This document shows, one piece after another, positions 54,561 to 64,000 of a stretch of DNA of 64,000 nucleotides (the first letter of the stretch is position 1; every line of letters begins with the position of its first letter). The stretch comes from Gambelia wislizenii (Eukaryota > Chordata > Lepidosauria > Squamata > Crotaphytidae). The notes under the pieces were generated by a model. The model searched no databases and was not told where the DNA came from. It worked only from the letters and a program-made list of their open reading frames with translations. Both the position numbers and the translations under genes were made by a program. The stretch lies in NCBI GenBank assembly GCA_030847615.1, contig JAUMIR010000004.1, positions 83,111,001-83,175,000 of the forward strand, in the 5' to 3' direction.

Positions 54561-57500
54561 AAAGTCACATAATGTGATTGCAGAAATGTAGTTACTGTGG
54601 AACTGCTTGAAAGTCTTGCTGTACCTGTCCTATTGTCATGTACTTGCATTCCCAGATGCAGTAACCAGTAGTTTCAGAGTTAATTAGAAAACTTTATTGG
54701 CACAGAAATCCCAAAAGCATATCATTCAGGGTTGTTGCTCAGAATTGAAACTTTGAGGGCAGACAGTATACTAAAAGCATATTGCAATCTGAAATCTGGC
54801 GGGCTTCAGTACTATTATCCATCACCCCCTGACCTCCCCTTCCCAGACAACATCCATTTTCCCCAAGCCGAATCTGCAGCTGCAGGCTTAGCTCTCCATT
54901 CTCATTAGCAACTGTTATATTCCCCTTCACTGTTGCCACAGAACACTCATTTCAAGCACACGCACAAAAAATGAAAACCATTAACATTAAGGTTACAAAA
55001 GAACACTAAAAATGGCAGGAACAGGTTACTCCAGAGACCGATCCTGACACCTACATAACTAAAAAAGTGTGACCAGTGGTTCCATGTTACATTTTTAGGT
55101 ATGAGAAAGGCAAAAGGGTTTCAGTGTTTGGAAATTTATTAATTAAAGGGAAATATAAGATGATGGGCACAAGTGTTAGGCTATAGCAGCAGTGAACAAT
55201 TGTGGGGGGCAAGGAATACATTTCGCCTTATCTCCCCTTGGCAGATCACAGCACCCTTGATAATTCAACCCAGAAATAATTTCCAGTTTCCATTTCGGAG
55301 GGGGTTGGATGAAATTCAAGTAATCTGCTGCTCCTGGAGGCCCCTTCCCAAATTACCTGTTTTGAGTGATTCTTTGCAAAAAGCATCATCATCAGTAAAA
55401 CTGGGATGAGAGCTTGGGATCAGTGGGGATGTGAGGGCTGCGAAAAGGGGGCAAGCTTCCCTAGGATGCACTTTCCTCACCACTGGGCTATAGATTCTTG
55501 CTTTATATTGCTGCCAGTGTTCCTGAGCATTGAGAACTCCAAGGATAAAACTGGATTTTAGATTTTACTTCTGTTGCAGAAGGGATCAATGGATCCCGGC
55601 TTTCTTATAATATTAGATTTACAAGCGTAAAAGTACAACATATGGACAAAAGTGGCATTTGCACACTCTTACACAAATCTAGTCTCCCCCATCAAGATTC
55701 CCAAACAGAGAAGCACCCTGCACATACTAGGTTCCTTGAGCCAGTTCTCAGCTGCTTCTTTCCCACTTCTAAAAACTGCTACTTGGGGAAAGGCCATGGC
55801 ATCTTCCATGCTCCAAGAACCACCTTCTCCCTTTCAAAATATTCTAGAGACATCAACTATTTATTTTCTGACCATTAGCCCCTTTTGATGAAACATCTGC
55901 TAATTATTCTGTGCCATTAATAAGCAATATGTAACAAAGAAAAGTTGTCTAGTCACTGTAACAAAGTTTTATACTCAGTTGCCATTATTCTGTCCTGTTA
56001 AAAAAAACAAAATTTATGTATGTACTGTATATATTATGTTACCTGCAGTCAGCCCATTGGAGGGCAGTGTAAATCCACATCTATTCTGAGTTTGCTAGAG
56101 AGAAAAATTTACCAGTGATCATAATGTGGAACTAGAGCCTTGAAAGCCAGGAAGTGGAAACTGTAAAGTGTTAATAATACAACTGTTCTGAATTAGTCAA
56201 CCTGAGTTGGTTAAATGAAACTGCCTTGGCTCTTCTAAAGGTATAGCCATGTATCAGTCTAGCATATTTTTTAAAGCTGCTAAGCAAAATAATTGAAGGT
56301 CAGATGTCTTCACAGTGTGGACCTTAAAATCTCTAATTACTTTTCTTTTTTTCTTTTTCAGAATTTAGACTTTCCAGTTAAAATCTCACTTATTACACAG
56401 AAGTCTTTTAAGGTCTTTCCTGGATTCCTTGTAGATAAACACCAAAGCTTGGGAAAGTTACCTTTTAAATACATTTCCAAGATCTCTCAGCTGGTGAGAG
56501 GATTGCAGGAGCTGTAGTCCAAAAAGTATTTTTTCCCCCAAGCTCCTATGTGCTGGTGGGCTGGTTCAGAAAGCTGTCATTTCTGCAGCTGTAATATCTT
56601 ACATATAAATACCATCATGATCTGTTCCTGCCCCCGAGCAAACAGTCTAAGAAGGCTCAGCTATAATAGGTTAGAACCAAAAACTGTAGTCTGTTTTTTA
56701 AATAATTAGCAATTATGTTAACATGTAAACAAGAAAGTGCTTGGATGAAACATATTAATTATATTAAATATGTTATGTTACAGTGTAAGTAGGAAACTGC
56801 TTAACTTTAGAAAAACAACAGTATTGTTTTAGTAGCTACAACCACCAGGACAACAAAACAGCTATCTGAAAATATCTCACGGTTCTTTGGGATGTGGGCA
56901 TGTACATCATATGTGAGCTGAGAATTTACAGCTTTCTGAAGGTTGTACATTATTTTTTTCAAGTTACCATTTCATTTTCCTAGGTGTCGTACTACATTTT
57001 TAATATATGAGCTGGAGAAGAATATTATTCGTACCACAGTCTTCCTGTTTTCCAAAAGAAAGCCCTTGAAGTGGCTGCATTGATATTTTTTAGATGATTA
57101 ATCTGTAATTGTTCATGAAAAGAAAGGCAACCTTACCTGAAGGCAACTTTGCTGGTTCATGGATGAGGCATAAGAGATGAGGCATGAGGAAGGGATGGGG
57201 AACACTGACATTTCTCTTGGTGAATAAGCACGGTATGCTTTAAGGAAGCTCAAAGGGGTTGCCTCTGTTTATTACGTCAGGCCAATGGTTCATTTGGCCT
57301 AGTGCTCCTCTTGTAGTGGAGATAAGCAACCATTGTCCAGGCTTGCCAGATCACAACATCATAGACCTCCATTTTGTTTTGCAAGCCTAGAGGCCTAGAC
57401 CCATGAGTGAAAATGCTCCTCCACGGCTCCTATTGCTTGTGCTTTAGCCATGCCAACTGCAAATGGGAAATGAGAGCCCTGCTTTGCTCCAGCAGATTAG

Positions 57501-58380
57501 CAGGGGAAGGAGTGTGAAAGTACTTCTGGCCCAAAAGAAACATTTGACAGCTGAGGCAAAGAACAAATACCTTCCAACTATCCCGATTTGGCAGGGACTG
57601 TCCTGATTAATCCTCTGCCATCCCATTTTTATCTGCTTTTAAAATGTCCCTGGTTTCTCCACTTCCTACTTTCCTCCTTTGTCCTCAGTTTATTTCCACT
57701 GATGCAAACTGAGTTCAAAGTGCAAAAGTAAGTTTGCCCTCAATTAACTCAGAAGTGGTGAGGTGAGAGGACGGGGCAGAATCTTGCCCTTCTCTGTAAG
57801 TTCAGGCAAAATCAAACTGCTACAGCCTCTATGTTTTTCCTCATTAATAACTTATGCCATCTCGACCACACTCTGATGTTGCTTGGCCACATGTATCCCA
57901 GTTTTCTTCTATGAAATGTTGGAAGGTATGAAAACAACGTGGGATTTTCCTCCCACTCCACATATAAAACCCAAGACAGTACCGGCAATGGGCCAGCACA
58001 TTGTCCTCTACCATGTCCAAAGGCAGGAGGTTAGCTTGGAGGCACAGGGCAGGCTGCACGGCATACAACTGTTTCAACTATCATCTGCTGCCTGAGGAAG
58101 CCACCTTACTCTGCCTACTAGATAGGGCCAGCCCTACTTCAAAGAACTAGGTAGAGAACTGTTTTTAGAGGAGTATGGTTTTACTGCAATAATGTTACTA
58201 CCAAATGTATATTAAAGGTGAGGCCTGCCAATATCTTTCAATATAATTAATAGCAGAATCAGCCATATATCCAGAGCTGTGGCACAATTGCAGGATTTGA
58301 CACCGGATACAAGATTCAGTGTAATCATTCCCTTTTCCTTGCCTGTCCCGTCTTATTTAGACTGTACACCCAAGGGCAGG
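54560..58380. other. Intergenic, no gene recognised
   Basis: Short open frames only. An acceptor-like ttctttttttctttttcag ends at 56361 but the following frame (NLDFPVKISLITQKSF) matches nothing I recognise. A tRNA-SINE fragment lies at about 57270-57360. Confidence 0.35.
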
Positions 58381-58408
58381 GAACTCTCAAATTAATGATT
58401 TATATAGC

Positions 58409-58454
58409 TACCCTGGGAGCCTTTGACTGAAGGGTGGAGTATAAATACTCTAAC

Positions 58455-58496
<42 letters not shown>

Positions 58497-58772
58497 GTTG
58501 GTGTAGAAAGTAAATGAGATAGCTCAAGCCTAGCTCAAAGTTAAATATAAAATATATTTAATCCAGTTTCTTGTTTATTTAAAAAAAAGAAATAGGAATT
58601 ATATTAAATATAAACAAGAAACTGCTTGGATTAAATAAATTTTATATTTAACTCTGATCTAGGCTTGAGGAGTCTCATTTACTTTCTACACTGACTCAAT
58701 CTTGATTTATTTAGTTATTTAGTTTTTTAAGAGTATTTGTATTCCACCCTTCAATCAAAGCTTCCAAGGTGA
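58409..58772. repeat. Long inverted repeat around a (GATA)n tract
   Basis: Left arm ctgaagggtggagtataaat (about 58430) pairs with tttgtattccacccttcaat (about 58737). The inner arms tagaaagtaaatgagatagc…gttaaatataaaatatattt pair with aaattttatatttaactctg…gtctcatttactttctacac. The centre is near 58600. Confidence 0.75.
58455..58496. repeat. (GATA)n microsatellite
   Basis: About 10 GATA units inside the left arm of the inverted repeat, absent from the right arm. Confidence 0.95.
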
Positions 58773-58983
58773 TTATTGTGTTCCTTTCTGACTTATTGCA
58801 ACTGAAATTTCCTAGGACTTTTTTTTTAGTCTCAGGAGTAGAAGAAACAACTGTTTGATTTTGGATGGGTCATGACATTTCCAGGTAGATTAGAACTGCT
58901 AGGAAAACTAGGAGTGGGCTTCTAAACATTACAAGGTACATCATCAGAACAGGGAGGAGTGGACAAACTGAAAAAGCCACTGT

Positions 58984-60692
58984 TGTTGTTAACTGCCATA
59001 AAGTTAGCTTGGATTTATCATGACCCTATGAATGAGAGACCTCCAAGTCACCTTGTTATCAACAGCCCTGCTCAGGTCTTGCAGACTCAGGCTTGTGGCT
59101 TCCTTGATTGATTCTATCCATTTAAAATGTCGTCTTCCTCTTTTCCTACTGCCCTCTACCTTACCCAGCATCATTCTCTTGTCTAGGGCCCATCTAAATG
59201 GTGAAAATACCCCTCATGGAATTCACTGGGAATCCTACCAGTCTAAACAGGATCCAGTGCCATTCCACACTATTCGGAAGGAAAGGGGCCCAAAATTGCA
59301 AAAACAACAGGGTAAAAGCCTTTGCAGATTTCCCCATACTTATTTCACAAACTGCGAGGTGGGTGCACATTTTTGCTTGTTTGGACTATTGGACAATAAA
59401 AAAAACTCAAAGGAAAGCACAAAGCTGATTGGCTGGGTAAGAGCAGGGGTGGGATTTGCTAGAAGGGTGAGCGCCCGTTGCCACCATGTTGGATTTTCGC
59501 CTTAGCGATCAATCGCTAAGGCAATAAAAAGAATCAATATTTTCTGTTTTGCTTTGGAGAATTGCTTTGGAGAATTGCTGTATCGCACCAGCACACCTTG
59601 GGACAACTTTTTAAAAAACAACAACATGGCGGCAGTGAAAAACTAATGTGAGTAAATCCCTCATGGCCTCCATCAGGAATGTGAGGCTTATGGGGGCTTC
59701 TGAGGCCAGAAAAAAACGTTTGGACATGTCACTGCTGCTGCGAGATGGCAATAGTATGAGGTATTTGGATTTTTTTCTCCTTGTGTAGATGGGCCCCTAG
59801 TGTTCCTGTCTTCTCATGATATGGCTAAAGTACAACAGTCTCAGTTTAGTCATCTTGGCTTTTAGGGAGAGTTCAGGTTTGATTTGCTCTAGAACCAATT
59901 GTTTTGTCTTTTTAACAGTCCATGGTATCCATAAAACTCATCTCCAACACCACATTTCAAATGAGTTTATTTTCTTCCTATCAGCTTTTTTCACTGTCCA
60001 GCTTTCACAGCCATACATAGAAATTGGAACTACAATTTCCAGGAACAATCCTAACTTTATTATTCAATGATATATCTTTACACTTCAGGATCTTGTCTAC
60101 TTCCTTCATAGCTGCCCTTCCCAGTCCTAGTCTTCTTTTGATTTCTTCATTGCAGTCTCCATTCTGATTAATGACTGAGCCAAGTAATGGAAAAATATTG
60201 AACTATTTAAATGTCTTCATCATCTACTTTAAAGTTTTGTAAATCATTTGTGGTCATTATTTTTGTTTTCTTAATGTTCAACTATAGACCTGTCTTTGCA
60301 CTTTCTTCTTGACTTTTTTCAGTCATTTTTCCAAGTCTTTACCATTTTCTGCTAGTTGCATATCTTAAATTGTTCATATTCCCCTAAATTTCACGCCTCC
60401 TTCCTCCAAGTCTAATCCCGCTTTAAGTATGATATATTCAGCATACAAGTTAAACAGGGTGATAAAATGCCACCTTGCCTGACCCCCTTGCCAATAGGAA
60501 ACCGTTCAATTTCTCCATATTCTATCCTAACAGTAGCTTCTTGTCCTGAGTACAGATTGCATTTCAGGACATACAAAGGCTGTGGCACACCCATTTCTTG
60601 AAGAGCGATCCATAGCTTTTCATGAGCTATACAATCTAAGGCTTTGCTATAATCTATAAAGCACAGGCTGATTTTCTTTTGAAATTCTTTGG
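58984..60692 (-). mobile_element. RTE/Bov-B LINE, decayed, with a DNA insertion
   Basis: The minus strand carries CNLYSGQEATVRIEYG and FPIGKGVRQGGILSPCL (reverse transcriptase) at 60412-60594, and the C-terminal region down to the tail at about 58990. It is split by the element at 59189-59802. Frameshifts and stops throughout. Confidence 0.85.
59189..59802. mobile_element. Non-autonomous DNA transposon inside Bov-B
   Basis: Inverted ends ctagggcccatctaaat and gtagatgggcccctag interrupt Bov-B, whose sequence resumes at gttcctgtcttctcatgat. The duplication is CTAG-like (4 bp) or ambiguous, so the superfamily is unsettled. Inside lies a perfect 11-bp inverted repeat (59499-59522). Confidence 0.7.
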
Positions 60693-60943
60693 TGCGCTGG
60701 GCAGGGTACGTTTCTAGGATGGAGGTCCATTGCCTCCCAAAAATAGTACTCTACGGTGAACTCGCCAAGGGTCAGCGTAAGAGGGGCTCTCCAAAAAAGC
60801 AATACAAGGACTCCCTGAAACAATATCTCAGGCTCGGCCAAATTGATCACCAACAATGGTCCGCCCTGGTCTCACATCGGGAGGCATGGAGACGCACTAT
60901 CGACAATGCTGCAGCCTTATTTGAGAACTCACGCCGAACAAGT
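60693..60943 (+). mobile_element. Non-LTR retrotransposon ORF2 C-terminal fragment
   Basis: Frame 60689-60958 reads RWAGYVSRMEVHCLPKIVLY and GSPKKQYKDSLKQYLRLGQI. It is cut at 60943 by the L1 insertion before the Cys/His knuckle. Confidence 0.78.
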
Positions 60944-63900
60944 CTTTTTTTAAAATAATTTTTATTAATTTTTAAAATTAAACGACATACAATTTCTACA
61001 TAAAACTTAACAAACATATATAACAGTGATTCCCTCCACCGAGGGACTTCCCTTTACATTCATCCCTCTTTCCAAAATACCATTGTTTCCAACGCAGGTT
61101 TGCTTCCTCTCCCCTTTATTAATACAAATTCTAAAAATTTACTCCATTTTTCACCAAAAACATTCTTATTTAGCCCTCCTTTTTTTTCTTTAACCATATT
61201 TGTTAATTTCTCATTTATAGCTATATTCCATACTTCATCATACCATTCTTCTATTTTGTATTCACCTTGTATTTTCCATTTCTTTGCTATTATTAACCTT
61301 GCTGCTGTCAACAGATTTGTTAGTAAATCCTTAACAATTTGAGATTCTTGTATTTTTTCACAATATGATAATAATGCTATTTCAGGGCTTAAAGGTATAT
61401 TTATCTCCAGTATTTCACTTATTTCCTTCATTACTATTTTCCAAAATTTCTGCACATATTTGCAATTCCACCACAATATGAATATACATTCCCAATTCTT
61501 GGCATCCCCTCCAACACTGTGCTGAATACTTTTTATCTATTTGATTCAATCTTACTGGGGTTAAATACCATCTCCATATAATCTTATAGTAATTTTCTTT
61601 TATTCTTACTGATAATGTTTTCAAATGTTGCATATTCCATATTTTTCCCCACTTAGATTTGTCTATTACAGTTGCTACATCTGTTTCCCAAACATCTTTT
61701 AGATAATCTTGTACTTCTTCATTATCCATTAACATTTTATATTTTGCTTGTAATATCTTTTATAATATTTTTCTCTTGAATAGCTTTTATAATCAGTTCC
61801 TCAAATTTTGTACTTTTTCTACAACTTCCCTCCTTTAAACATTTTTTTGTCCATCGTTCTAACTGTATCAGTTTAAACCATGTAAATCCTTGCTCCTTTA
61901 ATACTTTTTCCATATAATTTTTATTTTTCATTTTCCCCATCCATTTCTTCAACCTTATTATTTCTTGTCCTCCTAATTTTGCTTCCACTTCATTTCTTAA
62001 ATTTGCTGGGAAACCCTCTAGCAATATTACCGGCTTTAATGGAGATATTCCTGGAACTAATACTTTTTTATATTTATTCCATATATCTAATATATATTTT
62101 TAAAGAGACATACTGTATTGTTTCCCTAAATTTCTTTTTCTGGTTTACAAAAAAAACATATTTCTTAATTTTAACTCTATCTCTTGTTTATTTATTTCCA
62201 TCCATTCCATTTCCTTCACTTCCACAACACTATCAATAATATATCTCAATTGATTCGCTACGTAATATAGCTTTAAATTAGGTAGGCCTAAACCTCCTTT
62301 TTTGGGGGATTTATACCATCTATTTTTATTGATTCTTGATCTTTTGCCTCCATTACAATAATTATTTATCATATTTTGCCACTTTTTAAATTCCATCTCT
62401 GATACTTTAATAGGCAGCATTCTGAATAAAAAAATTTTTTTTGGTAATATTTTCATTTTAACAAACACTATTCTTCCAAACCATGACAATTTAATTTTCC
62501 CATATTTCTCTATTCTTTTCTCCATATCTTTCCTTAACATAGTAAAAAAATTTCCCTCTAGTTTTTCCAATTCTGCCACAATATTTATTCCTAAATATTT
62601 TATTTGCTCTTTTATTTTAATATATTTCTTTTTACTCTTCATATTTTTTTGCTCTGCCTCTGTATAATTAAATATCATCATTTTTTATTTATTCCAATTT
62701 ACTTGTAAACCTGTCATCATCCCAAACGTTTCCACATGTTTCTCTATCTCTTGCATTTTTTCCAATGGATCTTGTATTGTTATTAAAGTATCATCTGCAA
62801 ACATATTCAGTTTAATCTCTTCAATATTTCCTATCCCTTTGATATCTTCATTGTTTCTAATTACATTAGCTAATATTTCTATTACCATAGCAAATATTAT
62901 TGGGGAAAGTGGGCAGCCTTGTCTTGTTCCCCTAGTTAAATTTATTTGTTCTGTCTTACCATCATTTACTATTACTGTAGCTTTATTTTTTTATACAATT
63001 GGTCAATCACACCCCTAAATTTTTCTCCAAATCCAAATGTTTTCATTATATTTTTTAATGCTGGCCATTCCACACAATCAAAAGCTTTAAATATATCTAT
63101 AGCTATAGGCCCTGCTTTAATTTTCTTTCTTCTAATTATATCTATTATATTTATTACTCTTCCAGTTAAAGTAGCCATCTGTCTTCCTTCTATAAATCCA
63201 TATTGGTCTTTTTGTAGATATTTGTGCATAAATTTATTCATCCTTTTCGCCATTATTGCTGTTAATATTTTTGCATCTTGATTTATTAATGATATTGGTC
63301 TATATGATTCTGGATCTGTCAAATCTTTATCTGGTTTTGGAATTAATATAATCAAAGATTGTTTCCATGATGGTGGGATCTCATCTCCCTTTAAAATGTT
63401 ATTATATAATTCTTTCATTCTAGATATTAATATACTTTTAAATGTTTTGTAATATTCGGCTCCCAAACCATCTTCTCCTGGGACCTTCCCTAGTTTCAAT
63501 TTGTTTATAATCTATTTCCTCTTCTGTTATAGGTTTTTCCATTAATTCTTTCTCCTCCTCACAATTTTCCTGTATATATTTCTGTAAGTCTTTTCAGTGG
63601 ATCACCTGCTGAATATAATTTTTGATAATATTCTTGAAATATCTTTAATTTATCTTTCATCAAATTACTTTTTCCCCCTTTTTCATTTTTAATAATTCCA
63701 ATCAAACTTTTAGATTTCTTTGTTTGTGTGGCTCTTGCTAACATTCTAGAATTTTTATTACTGTATTCAAAAAAATCTCTTTTCATAAATAACAGATTTC
63801 TTTTTGCTATTTCTATATCTTCCTTTTCTAACTCTTTTCTCTTTGCTTGTATTAATGCGTGGATCTGTTTATCTCTGTTTCTAAAATATTCTTTTTCTAG

Positions 63901-64000
63901 ACCCTTAATTTCCTCTTCTAGTTTCTTCTTACTTTTCCCCCATTTTTTCCACAATGTGTGTGCTTCCCTAATAAATATTCCCCTTGCTACAGCTTTCATT
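60944..64000 (-). mobile_element. L1 LINE, ORF2 3' half, running off the window
   Basis: The 3' end is the poly-A (ttttttt on the + strand) at 60944. Minus-strand frames in order from 63999 give a Lys/Glu-rich linker, RT with KVPGEDGLGAEYYK, YRPISLINQDAKILTAIMAK, AIDIFKAFDCVEW and the catalytic FADDTLI (62888-62685), then the C-terminal region down to 61060. At least five frame breaks make it non-functional. ORF1, the 5'UTR and most of the endonuclease are outside the window. Confidence 0.9.

Noticed and set aside
56362..56517. Possible exon after a strong pyrimidine tract
   Set aside because: No recognisable protein, no partner exons and the frame ends in sequence resembling a repeat.
60944..64000. 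Active L1
   Set aside because: The ORF2 is broken by at least five frameshifts or stops.

Overview
The window is vertebrate nuclear DNA, almost certainly from a squamate reptile and more likely a lizard than a snake. Coding sequence is split into short exons with GT-AG borders. The repeats include tRNA-headed SINEs with a Bov-B LINE-like tail (Sauria-SINE type), a 5S-rRNA-derived SINE, RTE/Bov-B, CR1, L2 and L1 LINE remnants, and many hAT-like and pogo/mariner-like non-autonomous DNA transposons. The exact species cannot be told from the sequence.

Three host genes are recognised. (1) 1317-13172, + strand: the last six coding exons of CELSR2 (adhesion GPCR / seven-pass cadherin, Flamingo family). 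They encode the cytoplasmic tail, ending in the family-typical FLFFNFLH-stop, and are followed by a long 3'UTR. (2) About 18.6-39.4 kb, - strand: PSRC1 (DDA3, microtubule-binding mitotic protein), converging on CELSR2 as in human. Four exons join in phase (39321-39367, 34955-35453, 31978-32131, 28354-28617). A further exon at 24519-24589 and a candidate terminal exon at 18652-18802 fit only if one intermediate exon has been missed. (3) 42739-50231, + strand: a complete four-exon PPIL1 (spliceosomal cyclophilin, 166 aa) with every cyclophilin active-site residue intact. A CpG-rich region at about 42.2-42.8 kb lies upstream of PPIL1. It carries ETS, CRE-like, CCAAT and KLF/SP motifs and a plausible minus-strand donor for a PSRC1 leader exon, so PSRC1 and PPIL1 look like a head-to-head pair sharing one promoter. 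In human, PPIL1 lies on chromosome 6 and CELSR2-PSRC1 on chromosome 1, so this gene order is notable.

The rest is introns and intergenic DNA with nested transposons. Well-resolved elements include: a 2.4-kb hAT-like element (20984-23402, 8-bp TSD) that itself carries a pogo-like MITE, a CR1 copy, a second hAT MITE and a Sauria-type SINE; small hAT-like elements with readable TSDs at 41856-42019 and 42978-43376; a family of about 220-230-bp pogo/Tigger-like MITEs with TA duplications; and a 1000-bp element with the same kind of ends (36537-37536) whose interior is a GC-rich 63-bp minisatellite. Several long foldback (inverted-repeat) elements are also present. From 50.4 kb to the end no host exon was recognised. 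The 58.9-64 kb stretch is a stack of Bov-B (-), a DNA element inside it, another LINE 3' fragment (+) and an L1 (-) running off the window end.

No prokaryotic features, CRISPR arrays, viral genes or canonical RNA genes were seen.
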